The notes: a model not told the origin generated them from the sequence alone. Counted from the first letter of the stretch, positions 43,911 to 53,916 are shown. The stretch: 64,000 nucleotides of DNA from JAFAXA01 sp963777325 (GCA_963777325.1 CAVZQE010000022.1:1-64000), one strand, 5' to 3'. Made by a program: numbers and translations.

Positions 43911-44448
43911 GTTTGCGCGCGGCCCGCTCTATACGCTCGGGGGCGTCGCGCCGAGGATCGGGCCGGACGTGTTCATCGCGCCGAACGCGGCCGTCATCGG
44001 CGACGTGGAGATCGGGGCTCGGTCGAGCGTCTGGTTTTCCTGCGTGCTGCGCGGCGACGTGAACTTCATCCGCGTCGGCACCGGCACGAACATCCAGGAC
44101 GGCGCCATTGTCCACGTCGTGTCGAAGCGAATCCCGGCTATCATCGGCAACGACGTGACGATCGCGCACGCCTGCATGATCCACGCCTGCATATTAAAGG
44201 ACCGGGCGTTCGTCGGCATGGCGGCGACCGTGCTGGACGGCGCGGTGATCGAGGAGGGCGGCATGCTGGCCGCGGGCGCGCTCCTGACGCCGGGCAAGGT
44301 GATCGGTCCGAACGAGTTGTGGGGCGGGTCGCCCGCGCGGTTTTGGCGCGTGCTGTCGCCAGAGGAGCGGGCGACTTTCCACGGCAATGCTCCGCATTAC
44401 GTCCGGGTCGCCGCGCGTTTTCTCGACGGGCTGGAGGATGCCAGGTGA
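43903..44448 (+). CDS. Gamma-carbonic anhydrase/YrdA-like hexapeptide protein
   Basis: 181 residues of left-handed beta-helix, built from hexapeptide repeats (IAPNAAVIGDVEIGARSSVWFSCVLRGDVNFIRVG). Metal-binding histidines are in AIVHVVSK and the HACMIH motif. Such proteins form trimers that bind Zn or Fe/Co; many family members show no proven carbonic anhydrase activity. The C-terminal helix (SPEERATFHGNAPHYVRVAARFLDG) packs the trimer. Coupled to argC and to the downstream lipoprotein. Confidence 0.9.
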   Translation: MGEFARGPLYTLGGVAPRIGPDVFIAPNAAVIGDVEIGARSSVWFSCVLRGDVNFIRVGTGTNIQDGAIVHVVSKRIPAIIGNDVTIAHACMIHACILKDRAFVGMAATVLDGAVIEEGGMLAAGALLTPGKVIGPNELWGGSPARFWRVLSPEERATFHGNAPHYVRVAARFLDGLEDAR

Positions 44449-44450
44449 GC

Positions 44451-45011
44451 ATGCGCAAGTGGAGCCTTCTCTGCGTCGCCTCGGCCCTCGCCGGCTGCGG
44501 CGCGATCACACCCCCGCCTGACACGGCGCGGCTGCCGCCGAATGCCTTTGGCACCTATGCCGACGGCGATATCGGCGCGATCAACATTTCGGCCTGGGCG
44601 TTCGCCGACCCGGCCCGCACACGCAATGATCCTGCCGACGCCGCGCGCGCGGTGGCGGCCGTCGATTACCTCGCGGGTGAATTGTCGGGCAGCCCTCGCT
44701 GGGATTTCATGTCGCCGCTGACGAAGATGCAGATGATCCAGGCACGGGCGGAGGTGCGGGCGGCGCTCGGCGTCGCCCCGGCCGCGCCGTCGCAGGACGT
44801 CGTCGATCAGTTGCTCTATGCCGCCGATGCGCTGAGCGCCGGCAGTCCCGAGGGCGCCATGGCCGCGTTGACGCAGCCCGACTTTACCTTGCCGCCGCCC
44901 GAGACGCTCCGTCGCCTCGCCAACCTGCCGCATCTCGAGGAAGCGAACGTCGCCACCGCGCACGCCGCCGCGCAGGCGCAGCCGAACACCGGCGGCAGCT
45001 TCGACCGCTGA
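44451..45011 (+). CDS. Putative lipoprotein of unknown function
   Basis: 186 residues from ATG 44451; a GTG at 44445 overlaps the preceding stop. The N-terminus MRKWSLLCVASALAGC is a lipoprotein signal with the lipidated Cys at about residue 16. The mature protein is Ala-rich and helical (DPADAARAVAAVDYLAGELSG, MIQARAEVRAALG) and looks like a conserved alphaproteobacterial family without known role. It is convergent with phaC. Confidence 0.75.
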   Translation: MRKWSLLCVASALAGCGAITPPPDTARLPPNAFGTYADGDIGAINISAWAFADPARTRNDPADAARAVAAVDYLAGELSGSPRWDFMSPLTKMQMIQARAEVRAALGVAPAAPSQDVVDQLLYAADALSAGSPEGAMAALTQPDFTLPPPETLRRLANLPHLEEANVATAHAAAQAQPNTGGSFDR

Positions 45012-45018
45012 GTTCCGG

Positions 45019-46818
45019 TCAGGCCGCGCGGACGCGCACGTAGCTGCCGGGCGCGTCCTCGATCGGCGCGAGCGCGCGCGATCCAGGTTTGCGCGCCGGA
45101 ATGTGCTCGGGCGCGAGCGCCGCGACCCAGTGCTGCCAGTCCGGCCACCAGGAACCCGCGAACTCGGTCGCGCCCTGTAGCCATTCCTCGGACGAGGCGG
45201 GAATCTCGGGGTTCGTCCAGTAGCCGTATTTGCCGCGCGCGGGCGGATTGACGATGCCCGCCACATGGCCCGATCCGGCCAGCACGAAGCGGATGGGGCC
45301 CCGCAGCAACTGCGTGCCGGCATAGGTCGACCGCCACGGCGTGATGTGATCGTCGCGCGTCGAGAGAAAATAGGCGGGGACCGTGATGCGGCGGAGGTCG
45401 ATCGGCACGCCCGCGAGTGAGACGCCGCCGGGCTCGACAAGCTTGTTCTCCTGATACATCTGCCGGAGATAGAAGCCGTGCATGCGCGCCGGCATGCGGG
45501 TAGAATCGCCGTTCCAGAACAGCAGATCGAACGGAAACGGATCTTTCCCGAGCAGGTAGTTGTTGATGACGAAGGACCAGATCAGGTCGTTCGCGCGCAG
45601 CGAGCTGAACGAGGCCGCCATGTCGTAGCCGTCGAGGAAGCCGTTCTGCTTCATGCGGCTCTCCATCATCGCGAGCTGTCCCTCGTCGATGAAGACGGTG
45701 ATGTCGCCCGCGTCCGCGAAGTCGAGCAGCGTCACGAAGAACGTCGCCGATGCGATCCGGTCGTCCGATCGCGCCGCCATATAGGCGAGCGTCGTCGCGA
45801 GCAGGGTGCCGCCGAGACAGTAGCCGATGGCGTTGACGGCGCGCTCGCCGGTCGCGCGCTCGATCGCCGCGAGCGACGCGAGCACGCCCTCGGTCATGTA
45901 GTCCTCGAAGCCTTTCTCGGCCAGACGCTGATCCGGGTTGACCCAGCTGATGATGAAGACCGTGTGGCCCTGCGCCACCGCCCAGGCGACGAAGCTGTTG
46001 GCCGGGCGCAGATCGAGGATGTAGAACTTGTTAATCCAGGGCGGCACGATCAGCAGCGGGCGCTTAAACACGCTTTTCGTCTTCGGCGCGAACTGGATGA
46101 GCTGCATCAACTCGTTCTGATAGACGACCTTGCCCGGCGTGGTGGCGATGGTCTCGCCGAGCTGGAAGGCATGGGGGTCCGACATCGTAATCTTGAGCCG
46201 TCCATGGCCGCGCTCGAGGTCGGTGAGCAGGTTGTTGAGGCCCCGCAGCAGATTTTCGCCGCCGGTCTCGGCCGTGCGCCGGAGCACCTCGGGATTGGTG
46301 AGCACGAAGTTGCTCGGACTCAACGCGTCCGTGAAGCTGCGGCTGAAGAAGTCGAGCTTGCGCGCCGTCTTCTCGTCCGCTCCCTCAACGCCATGCACGA
46401 CGTCATGCACGAAGCGCGAGGACAGCAGGTAGGACTGCTTGATGAAATCGAAGATCTCGTTCTCGGACCACGCCCGGTCGCGGAACCGGGAGTCGTCCGC
46501 CGCGGGATTGATGACGGGCGCGGGTTCCTCTCCGAACATGCGGCGGGTCGCGTTCTGCCAGAGCGTCAGGTAATCCTGCCAGAAGCTCAGCTGCGCCTGC
46601 ATCAGGCCGGCCGGATGCGCCATCAGCCGTGCCGTCATTTCGAAGAACGCGTTGCCGATGGTGACGGGGTCGGTCGCGGGCAATTCGCTCGCCTGCCGCG
46701 CCAGCCACTCCGCGACGATCCGCTGCGAGCGTTCTGCGATGCTTGCCATGGACCGGCCGAGGGATGCCGGGTCGGGCAGCTTGAAATGCGCGCCTTCTGG
46801 TTTTTGCAGCTCGGCCAT
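45019..46818 (-). CDS. phaC: Class I poly(3-hydroxyalkanoate) synthase
   Basis: 599 residues, the size of class I PHA synthases, which polymerise 3-hydroxybutyryl-CoA into storage granules. The N-terminal domain is typical (FWQDYLTLWQNATRRMFG). The alpha/beta-hydrolase part has Cys334 in the lipase-box-like GYCLGG, Asp in STRDDHITPW and His in SGHVAGIVNPP. No phaA/phaB genes are adjacent. Confidence 0.95.
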   Translation of the reverse strand: MAELQKPEGAHFKLPDPASLGRSMASIAERSQRIVAEWLARQASELPATDPVTIGNAFFEMTARLMAHPAGLMQAQLSFWQDYLTLWQNATRRMFGEEPAPVINPAADDSRFRDRAWSENEIFDFIKQSYLLSSRFVHDVVHGVEGADEKTARKLDFFSRSFTDALSPSNFVLTNPEVLRRTAETGGENLLRGLNNLLTDLERGHGRLKITMSDPHAFQLGETIATTPGKVVYQNELMQLIQFAPKTKSVFKRPLLIVPPWINKFYILDLRPANSFVAWAVAQGHTVFIISWVNPDQRLAEKGFEDYMTEGVLASLAAIERATGERAVNAIGYCLGGTLLATTLAYMAARSDDRIASATFFVTLLDFADAGDITVFIDEGQLAMMESRMKQNGFLDGYDMAASFSSLRANDLIWSFVINNYLLGKDPFPFDLLFWNGDSTRMPARMHGFYLRQMYQENKLVEPGGVSLAGVPIDLRRITVPAYFLSTRDDHITPWRSTYAGTQLLRGPIRFVLAGSGHVAGIVNPPARGKYGYWTNPEIPASSEEWLQGATEFAGSWWPDWQHWVAALAPEHIPARKPGSRALAPIEDAPGSYVRVRAA

Positions 46819-46887
46819 GGACGTGTCCTTTTCGTTGAGGCCACCCCAAGCTAAACCTGCGGCGCGACCGGGAACGGATTCGATTGC

Positions 46888-47940
46888 ATGATAACCGACG
46901 AAGTGGAAAGAGACGAATATGGGTCCGGGTCGAGGCCGCCGCGAGGGCGGATGACGCTCTTGCTACTGGCGCCGGCGCTGCTCGGCGGCTGCTCCTCGCT
47001 GCCGTCCTCGGTCAATCCGGTTTCCTGGTGGCACGGGCTGGAGGGCGGGGCGATCGCCGAGCAGCGGCCGCCGCCGCCCGGAGCGAACGAGCCGTATCCC
47101 AACCTCGCCACGGTCCCGGCCAGACCCGCGGCGACGGACGCGAGCGCCCGGCGGCAGATCGCGGACGCGCTGATCGCGGACCGGACCAACGCCCAGCACG
47201 AGGCGGCGCTGGCGCCGCTGCCGGACCCGTCCTCTCCCGCCGCGTCCCCGGCGCTGTTCGGCCAGGGCTCGGCGACGCCGCCAGCGCCGCCCAGCCCGGC
47301 CGCTGCCGACGCCACGCAGGCGAGCGCGTCGCTCGCGGCCGCGACGCCGCCGGCGCGGCCGAACTCCGCCCCGCCTGCGACCGTGCCAACGCCTGCGCCT
47401 GCGCCTGCGCCCGCGCCAACGCCTGCGCCGGTCACAGGCGTGCAAAGCGCCCCGCTCGGGCCGGCACCCGGGACCGCCGTGGTGCCGACGGAGGCGACCC
47501 AGACGGCCGCGCTCCCGACATTGCCCGCGGCGCCGCCTGCGGCGCCCGCGTTACCGGGCGTTCCGTCCGCGGTGGCCGCCGCGGCACCCGCGTCGCGACC
47601 GGCTGCCGCCTCCGCGCCCAAGCCTGCGCCGGCCCCTGCCGCAGCCCCCGCCCCGCCCGTCGCCGTCGCGTTCGCCCCTGGGTCGGCCGAATTGCCGGCC
47701 TCGGGCGTGACGACGCTGCGGAGCCTGGCGGCCCGGCGAGGCGCGAACGGCATCGTCGTCACCGGCTATGGCGAGGCGAGTTCGGCCGACCCGGGGGCGC
47801 AGTCGTCGGCCCTCTCCCTCGGCGTGAGCCGCGCGCAGGCGATGGTGAACGCGCTGGCGGCGGCCGGCGTGCCCGCGTCGTCGCTCCAGATCGACGCCGA
47901 GGCTGCCGGTCGCGGCGGCACCGCCCGTCTGGTAGACTGA
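46888..47940 (+). CDS. OmpA-like lipoprotein with long Ala/Pro linker
   Basis: 350 residues. A hydrophobic LLLLAPALLGGC gives a lipobox with Cys near residue 35. A very long low-complexity Ala/Pro region (roughly 110-260, including tandem PAPAPAP) leads to a C-terminal domain with FAPGSAELPASGVTTLRSLA and SLGVSRAQAMVNALAAAGVPASSLQI, as in OmpA-like peptidoglycan-binding modules. The first 21 residues are acidic and untypical for a signal peptide, so the start at 46951 or another internal start is possible. Its promoter region is divergent from phaC. Confidence 0.72.
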   Translation: MITDEVERDEYGSGSRPPRGRMTLLLLAPALLGGCSSLPSSVNPVSWWHGLEGGAIAEQRPPPPGANEPYPNLATVPARPAATDASARRQIADALIADRTNAQHEAALAPLPDPSSPAASPALFGQGSATPPAPPSPAAADATQASASLAAATPPARPNSAPPATVPTPAPAPAPAPTPAPVTGVQSAPLGPAPGTAVVPTEATQTAALPTLPAAPPAAPALPGVPSAVAAAAPASRPAAASAPKPAPAPAAAPAPPVAVAFAPGSAELPASGVTTLRSLAARRGANGIVVTGYGEASSADPGAQSSALSLGVSRAQAMVNALAAAGVPASSLQIDAEAAGRGGTARLVD

Positions 47941-47972
47941 GACGCAATGCCTTCCTTCCCGGGACAGAGACG

Positions 47973-49193
47973 ATGACCGACGAGTTCCACCGCATCCGCC
48001 GCCTGCCGCCCTACGTGTTCGCCGAGGTGAACCAGGCGAAGGCGAAATCGCGCGCGGCGGGCGAGGACATCATCGATCTCGGCATGGGCAATCCCGACAG
48101 CCCGACCCCGTCGCACATCGTCGCCAAGCTGGTCGAGGCCGTGCAGGATCCCCGCACGCATCGCTACTCCGTTAGCAAGGGCATTCCAGGCTTGCGCCGG
48201 GCGCTGGCCAGCTACTATCGCCGCCGTTTCGACGTGGCGCTCGACCCCGAGACCGAGGTGATCGCGACGCTCGGCTCTAAGGAAGGGCTGGCCAATCTCG
48301 CCGCCGCGGTCACCAGCCCGGGCGACACGATCCTGGTGCCCAACCCTTCGTACCCGATCCACCAGTTCGGCTTCATCATCGCGGGCGCGTCGGTGCGCTC
48401 GGTGCCCGCGACGCCGGACGAGGAGATGCTGCGCGCGCTCGATCGCGCCGTGCGCCACTCGGTGCCGAAGCCGACCGCGCTGATCGTGAACTTTCCGTCG
48501 AACCCGACCGCGTATCTGGCCAGTCTCGATTTTTACCGTGAGCTGGTTCAGTTCGCGAAGCAGAACGAGATCTGGATTCTATCCGATCTCGCCTATGCCG
48601 AGCTGTATTACGGCAACGTGCCGCCGCCTTCGGTTCTGCAGATTCCGGGCGCGAAGGAGATCGCGGTCGAGTTCACGAGCCTGTCCAAAACCTACTCCAT
48701 GCCGGGCTGGCGCATGGGGTTCGCGGCCGGCAATCCGCGTCTGATCACCGCCCTCACGCGCATGAAATCCTATCTCGACTACGGCGCCTTTACGCCAATC
48801 CAGGTGGCGGCCGTCGCGGCGCTGAACGGGCCGCAGGACTGCGTGCAGCAGGCGCGCGATCTGTATCGCGAACGCCGCGACGTGCTGATCCGGGGCTTGC
48901 ACGCGGCCGGCTGGGACGTGCCGAGCCCGGAAGGCTCGATGTTCGCCTGGGCGCCGATCCCGGAGCGCTACGCCCATCTCGGCAGCCTCGGCTTCAGCAA
49001 GCTGCTACTGGACCGGGCGCGCGTCGCCGTCGCGCCCGGCATCGGCTTCGGCGAGCATGGCGATGGGCATGTCCGCATCGCGCTGGTCGAGAACACGCAG
49101 CGCCTGCGGCAGGCCGTGCGCAACATTCGCGCCTTCCTCGGGGCCGGCTCCAACGTCGCCGATCCGGCGCCGCTCGCCCCGGCGCACGTATGA
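47973..49193 (+). CDS. Class I aminotransferase, AlaC/LL-diaminopimelate-type
   Basis: 406 residues. IDLGMGNPDSPTPSHIVAKL, NPSYPIHQFGFIIAGA, NFPSNPTA and PLP Lys239 in SLSKTYSMPGWRMGF place it in the group containing AlaC and DAP aminotransferases. The glutamate-pyruvate type is favoured but not proven. ATG 47973 starts it; its TGA overlaps the hom start (ATGA), a pairing widely seen in alphaproteobacteria, which links it to aspartate-family amino acid metabolism. Confidence 0.9.
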   Translation: MTDEFHRIRRLPPYVFAEVNQAKAKSRAAGEDIIDLGMGNPDSPTPSHIVAKLVEAVQDPRTHRYSVSKGIPGLRRALASYYRRRFDVALDPETEVIATLGSKEGLANLAAAVTSPGDTILVPNPSYPIHQFGFIIAGASVRSVPATPDEEMLRALDRAVRHSVPKPTALIVNFPSNPTAYLASLDFYRELVQFAKQNEIWILSDLAYAELYYGNVPPPSVLQIPGAKEIAVEFTSLSKTYSMPGWRMGFAAGNPRLITALTRMKSYLDYGAFTPIQVAAVAALNGPQDCVQQARDLYRERRDVLIRGLHAAGWDVPSPEGSMFAWAPIPERYAHLGSLGFSKLLLDRARVAVAPGIGFGEHGDGHVRIALVENTQRLRQAVRNIRAFLGAGSNVADPAPLAPAHV

Positions 49194-50482
49194 CGGAGCC
49201 CTTCTCGATCGGCATCGCCGGCCTCGGCACGGTGGGCGGCGGCGTGCTCGCGCTGCTGGCGCGCAACGCGGACATCGTCGCCGCCCGCGCCGGGCGTCCG
49301 GTCGTGGTGGCGGCGGTCTCGGCCCGCGACCGGACGCGCGATCGCGGCGTGCCGGTGGAGGGCTTCCGCTGGTACGACGATCCGATCGCGATGGTCGCCG
49401 ATCCCGGCATCGACGCCGTCGTCGAGCTGATCGGCGGCGGCGACGGGGTCGCGCGCGAGGTGGTGCAGGCGGCGATCGCGGCGGGCAAGCCGGTCGTCAC
49501 CGCGAACAAGGCGCTGCTCGCGCTGCACGGCGTGGAGCTGGCGGCCTGGGCCGAGCAGCGGCACGTTCCGCTCGCCTTCGAGGCCGCGGTCGCTGGTGGC
49601 ATTCCCGTCATCAAGCTGCTGCGCGAGGGCTTCGCCGGCAACCGGATCGAGCGGATCGCCGGCATCCTCAACGGCACCTGCAACTACATCCTGACGGTGA
49701 TGCGCGATCGCGGCGGCGCGTTCCCGGACGTGCTCGCGGAGGCGCAGCGGCTCGGCTACGCGGAGGCCGATCCGTCCTTCGACATCGACGGCATCGACGC
49801 CGCGCACAAGCTCGCGATCCTGGCGGCGCTCGCCTTCGGCCGGCCGGTCTCGTTCGGCAGCGTGCATGTCGAGGGCATCCGCTGCATCTCCGCGCTGGAT
49901 GTCGCCTTCGCGCAGGAGTTCGGCTTCCGCATCAAGCTGCTCGGCCTCGCGCAGCAGACGGAGCGCGGCATCGCGGCCCGCGTGCATCCGTGCCTCGTGC
50001 CGGAGGACAGTTCGCTCGCGGGCGTCGAGGGCGTGTTCAACGCGGTCGTGGCGGAGGGAGATTTCGTCGGGCGGGTCATGGTCGAGGGACGCGGCGCGGG
50101 CGCCGGGCCGACCGCCTCGGCCGTGGTCGCCGACCTGGTGGACATCGCGCGCGGCCGCACGACCCCGGTCTGGGGCGCGCATTCGGCGGCGCTGTCCGAC
50201 GCGCCGTCGGTGCCGATGAGCGATCATGTCGGGTGCTACTATCTTCGCATCATGGTGACGGACCGGCCGGGCGTGATCGCGGACGTGACGGCGGCGCTGC
50301 GCGACGAGGGCGTCTCGCTCGAATCCATGCTGCAAAGGGGCCGGGCGCCGGGCGAGGCGGTTCCCGTGGTTCTGGTCACGCACGAAACCAACGAGGCATC
50401 CATGAGTGCCGCGCTCGCCCGCATCGCCGCGCTCAATTCGGTGCTGGAAGCGCCGACCCTGATCCGCATCGAGCAGATCTGA
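49190..50482 (+). CDS. hom: Homoserine dehydrogenase
   Basis: 430 residues with three parts: an NAD(P)-binding N-domain (IGIAGLGTVGGGVL), a catalytic middle with FEAAVAGGIPVIKLL and GILNGTCNYILT (substrate/dimer region), and a C-terminal ACT domain (YYLRIMVTDRPGVIADVTAALRDEGVSLESM) that usually mediates threonine feedback. It makes homoserine for threonine and methionine synthesis. Coupled to the preceding aminotransferase. Confidence 0.96.
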   Translation: MTEPFSIGIAGLGTVGGGVLALLARNADIVAARAGRPVVVAAVSARDRTRDRGVPVEGFRWYDDPIAMVADPGIDAVVELIGGGDGVAREVVQAAIAAGKPVVTANKALLALHGVELAAWAEQRHVPLAFEAAVAGGIPVIKLLREGFAGNRIERIAGILNGTCNYILTVMRDRGGAFPDVLAEAQRLGYAEADPSFDIDGIDAAHKLAILAALAFGRPVSFGSVHVEGIRCISALDVAFAQEFGFRIKLLGLAQQTERGIAARVHPCLVPEDSSLAGVEGVFNAVVAEGDFVGRVMVEGRGAGAGPTASAVVADLVDIARGRTTPVWGAHSAALSDAPSVPMSDHVGCYYLRIMVTDRPGVIADVTAALRDEGVSLESMLQRGRAPGEAVPVVLVTHETNEASMSAALARIAALNSVLEAPTLIRIEQI

Positions 50483-50516
50483 TCACAGCATAAATCATAG
50501 TGGGAGGGAGAAACCC

Positions 50517-51515
50517 GTGACCAGCACACAAGCCGAACAGCCCCCCGGCCCGCTCAGCGACCGCAATCTGGCGCTGGAACTGGTGCGCGTGACCGAGGCG
50601 GCGGCGCTCGCGGCATCCCGCTGGATGGGGCGCGGCCAGAAGAACGAGGCCGACGGCGCCGCCGTCGAGGCGATGCGCCGCGCCTTCGACCATGTGGCGA
50701 TTTCCGGCACCGTCGTGATCGGCGAGGGCGAGATGGACGAGGCGCCGATGCTCTATATCGGTGAGAAGGTCGGCGCCGGCGGCCCGGCCATGGATATCGC
50801 CGTCGATCCGCTGGAAGGCACGACGATCATCGCCAAGGGCGGCCCGAACGCGCTGGCCGTGCTCGCGCTCGCCGAGCATGGCAATTTCCTGCATGCGCCC
50901 GACATCTACATGGACAAGATCGCGGTCGGCGGCGGCGTGCCGGACGGCGCGGTCGATCTCGACGCCAAGCCCGGAGAAAATCTGCGCAGTCTCGCGCGCG
51001 CCAAGAAGCTGGACGTCTCCGACCTCGTCGTTTGCATCCTCGATCGCGATCGTCATGCAGAGATGATTGCGGGATGCCGCGAGGCGGGCGCGCGCGTCAT
51101 GCTGATCGGTGACGGCGACGTCGCCGGCGTGATCGCGGCGGCGATGGGCGATAGCGGCATCGACATGTATCTCGGCTGGGGCGGCGCGCCGGAAGGCGTG
51201 CTGGCCGCGGCGGCGCTCCGCTGCACCGGCGGCCAGATGCAGGGCCGGTTGATCTACGAGGACCAGGCCCAGCGCGAGCGGGCGCGCGGCATGGGCATCG
51301 CCGATCCGGACCGCAAATACACGGTCGAGGAGATGGCGAAGGGGAACGTGATGTTCGCGGCGACCGGCGTGACCGGCGGCCCGATGCTGCGCGGCGTCCG
51401 GCGCGTCGGACACACGGCGGTGACGCATTCGATGGTCATGCGCAGCAAGTCCGGAACCGTGCGCTACGTCGAGGCGCACCACAATTTCAAGACCAAGACT
51501 TGGGCCCCCACCTGA
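50517..51515 (+). CDS. glpX: Class II fructose-1,6-bisphosphatase
   Basis: 332 residues. Li-sensitive phosphatase-fold motifs: SGTVVIGEGEMDEAPML and DIAVDPLEGTTIIAKG bind the metals; GVPDGAVDLDAKP and YLGWGGAPEGVLAAAALRC complete the active site. Start is GTG 50517 with GGGAGGGA at 50502-50509. It is required for gluconeogenesis where no class I enzyme exists. Its 3' end runs close to recJ. Confidence 0.95.
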   Translation: MTSTQAEQPPGPLSDRNLALELVRVTEAAALAASRWMGRGQKNEADGAAVEAMRRAFDHVAISGTVVIGEGEMDEAPMLYIGEKVGAGGPAMDIAVDPLEGTTIIAKGGPNALAVLALAEHGNFLHAPDIYMDKIAVGGGVPDGAVDLDAKPGENLRSLARAKKLDVSDLVVCILDRDRHAEMIAGCREAGARVMLIGDGDVAGVIAAAMGDSGIDMYLGWGGAPEGVLAAAALRCTGGQMQGRLIYEDQAQRERARGMGIADPDRKYTVEEMAKGNVMFAATGVTGGPMLRGVRRVGHTAVTHSMVMRSKSGTVRYVEAHHNFKTKTWAPT

Positions 51516-51526
51516 CCGAAACCACG

Positions 51527-53300
51527 GTGTCCGAGCCGGTGTTGGGAATAGCGAGCAGCCTGACGGGGCGGCGCTGGATTTGGCGCGAGGCGGAGCCGCG
51601 CGTCGCCCTCGGCCTCGCGCAGCGGCTGGACGTGCCCGAGATCGTGGGCCGGCTGCTCGCGGTGCGCGGCATCGCGGCCGAGGACGCGGCGCACTACCTC
51701 GTGCCCACTTTGCGCGCCTTGCTGCCGGACCCTTCGGTGCTCGCCGACATGGAGCCGGCGGCCGAGCGGATCGCGCAGGCGGTCGTGCGTGCCGAGACGG
51801 TCGCCGTGTTCGGCGACTACGACGTGGACGGGGCGTGCAGCGCGGCGGTGATGGTGACCGTGCTGCGGGCGCTCGGCTGCACCGTGCTGCACCACGTGCC
51901 GGACCGGTTGCGCGAGGGCTACGGGCCGAACGCGCCGGCGCTGCGCTCGCTCGTGGAGCGCGGCGCGACGCTCATCGTCTGCGTCGATTGCGGCACGGCG
52001 GCGGCCGAGATCTTCGCGTGCGTGCATGGCGTCGCGGATGTCGTCGGTACTGGACCACCACAAGGCGGACGGACCGCCGCCCGCAATCGCCGCGACCGTC
52101 AATCCGAACCGGCTCGATTGCGGGTCCGGCCTCAAGATGCTCTGCGCGGCCGCCGTCGCCTTCATGACGGCCGTGGCGCTGCTGCGCGCGCTGCGCAGGC
52201 GCGGTTTTTTCGCGAATGGCCGCTCAGAGCCGGATCTGCTCGGGCTGCTCGATCTGGTGGCGCTCGCCACGATCTGCGACGTGATGCCGCTGACCGGCCT
52301 GAACCGCGCGCTGGTGCGCCAGGGCCTGACCGTGATGGCGCGGCGGTCGCGGCCGGGGATCGCGGCGCTGTTGGACGTCGCGCAGACGCGCGATCTGCCG
52401 TCCGTCATGACGTGCGGTTTCGGGATCGGGCCGCGCATCAACGCCGGCGGCCGGATCAGCGAGGCGGATCTCGGACTGCGATTGCTGCTTACGGACAATC
52501 CCGTCGAGGCGCGGGCGTTGGCCGAGCGGCTGGACGCGGTGAACCGGCAAAGACAGGAGGTCGAGGCGTCGATGCTGGAGGCCGCGCTCGCGGACGCGGC
52601 GGCGCAGGCTTCGTCCGGCCGGGCCGTGCTCGTGGTTGCGGGCGAGGGCTGGCATCCGGGCGTGGTCGGCATCGTCGCGGGGCGCATCAAGGAGCGGTTC
52701 AATCGGCCGACCTGCGTCGCGGGCATCGCGGACGGGATCGCGAAAGGGTCGGGACGGTCGCTGCCGGGCCTGGATCTCGGGGCGGCGGTGATCGCGGCGC
52801 GTCAGGCGGGCATCCTGACGACCGGCGGCGGTCACGCGATGGCGGCGGGATTTTCCTTCGCGCATGACCGCCGAGCGGCATTCCATGCCTTCCTGGACGA
52901 GCGGCTGGCCGCCGCGACCGCGCTACCCGCGTCGGCCGATCTCGCCGTCGAGGGAAGCCTGACCGTGCCGGGCGCAACGGTCGATCTCGCCCAGCATCTC
53001 GGCCGGCTGGCGCCGTTCGGGAACGGCAACGAGGAGCCGGTGCTCGTGCTGCAAAGGGCACGCGTGGTCCGGGCGGAGCGCGTCGGTAAGGAGGGCAACT
53101 CCGTGCGGGCCATCCTGGAAGGCGAGGGCGGCGGATCAAGGCTGAAGGCCATGCTGTTCCGCGCCAGGGATGGTGCATTGGCGAACGCGCTGCTCGGTCG
53201 TGACGGCGCACCGCTGCACGTCGCAGGTCATCTACGGGTCGAGGAGTGGAACGGGGCCGTGAAGCCGGGCTTCACCATCGCGGACGCGGCGCTCGCATGA
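51527..53300 (+). pseudogene. recJ: Single-stranded-DNA exonuclease RecJ, interrupted by a one-base frameshift
   Basis: The first part (GTG 51527 onward) has VFGDYDVDGACSAAV and IVCVDCGT; the second part has the DHH motif LDHHKAD, GPRINAGGRISEADLGLRLL, HPGVVGIVAGRIKERF and GGGHAMAAGFS. They are in different frames. At 52046-52047 one extra G turns the expected GVADVVVLDHHK into a broken frame; removing it restores a normal RecJ of about 590 residues. All catalytic motifs are otherwise intact. A real null is possible since recJ is not always essential, but a single G in GTCGGT is also a simple sequencing slip. A start at TTG 51500 would overlap glpX. Confidence 0.85.
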
Positions 53301-53317
53301 GTCCCACCCGCGCAGGC

Positions 53318-53515
53318 TCAGGTCTTGCGGAGCTGCGCCTCATCGATAACCCGCTCATGGTTGTCGAGCGCGCTCTTGACCCGGTACTGGCAGGACGTGC
53401 CCGTCACCGGCATCCGCCGCACGATGGTGTAGACACCCGGCCGGACATTGACGTCGAACCGGCCCGGCTGAAACTGGACCCGGTCGCCTGCTGAGAATTT
53501 ATGTGCAATCATCAT
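53318..53515 (-). CDS. Small conserved alphaproteobacterial protein
   Basis: 65 residues. The pattern HKFSAGDRVQFQPGRFDVNVRPGVYTIVRRMP then QYRVKSALDNHERVIDEAQL resembles a family of very short beta-barrel-like proteins common in alphaproteobacteria, without known function. Start is either ATG 53515 or the adjacent ATG 53512. It lies 50 bases after cspA on the same strand. Confidence 0.72.
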   Translation of the reverse strand: MMIAHKFSAGDRVQFQPGRFDVNVRPGVYTIVRRMPVTGTSCQYRVKSALDNHERVIDEAQLRKT

Positions 53516-53561
53516 CGACGCGCTCCAAAAGGGCGGCGTCCGAGAACGCCGCCCCGCATAG

Positions 53562-53768
53562 CTAGCTGGCCTGGAGATTGCCCGCAGAGGTCTTACCCTG
53601 CTGGCCGCGCTCCAGGTCGTAGGTAACCTTCTGGCCTTCGTTCAGCGTGGAAAGGCCTGCGCGCTCCACCGCAGAGATATGGACGAAGACGTCCTTCGAG
53701 CCATCGCTCGGCTCGATGAAGCCGTAGCCCTTCTGAGCATTGAACCACTTGACAGTACCGGAAGCCAT
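53562..53768 (-). CDS. Cold-shock protein (CspA family)
   Basis: 68 residues; an OB-fold RNA chaperone. RNP1 is KGYGFIEP and RNP2 VFVHISAV; the N-terminal ASGTVKWFNAQ is typical. The open frame continues upstream, but ATG 53768 gives the normal length. The leader contains CCTGCA-ACG-TGCAGG (53798-53812), a small hairpin that could influence translation, as leaders of cold-shock genes often do. Confidence 0.93.
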   Translation of the reverse strand: MASGTVKWFNAQKGYGFIEPSDGSKDVFVHISAVERAGLSTLNEGQKVTYDLERGQQGKTSAGNLQAS

Positions 53769-53916
53769 ATTCTCACTTACTCCATTACGGGCCAAATCCT
53801 GCAACGTGCAGGAGATCCTACTTTTCAATTGGGGGGATCGGTGCCACGCAGAGCGAAGCGTAAATCGGGATCTTGCCCCGGCTGAAAAGTTCAGCCGTCG
53901 GCCGACCATATCCTAG

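Noticed and set aside
47340..47660. Repeat-like Ala/Pro codon tract considered as a tandem repeat or CRISPR-like array
   Set aside because: It is a low-complexity coding linker in an OmpA-like lipoprotein; no spacer structure.
52040..52050. Programmed frameshifting in recJ
   Set aside because: No slippery heptamer or downstream structure that I can see; programmed shifts are not known in recJ. Indel is simpler.
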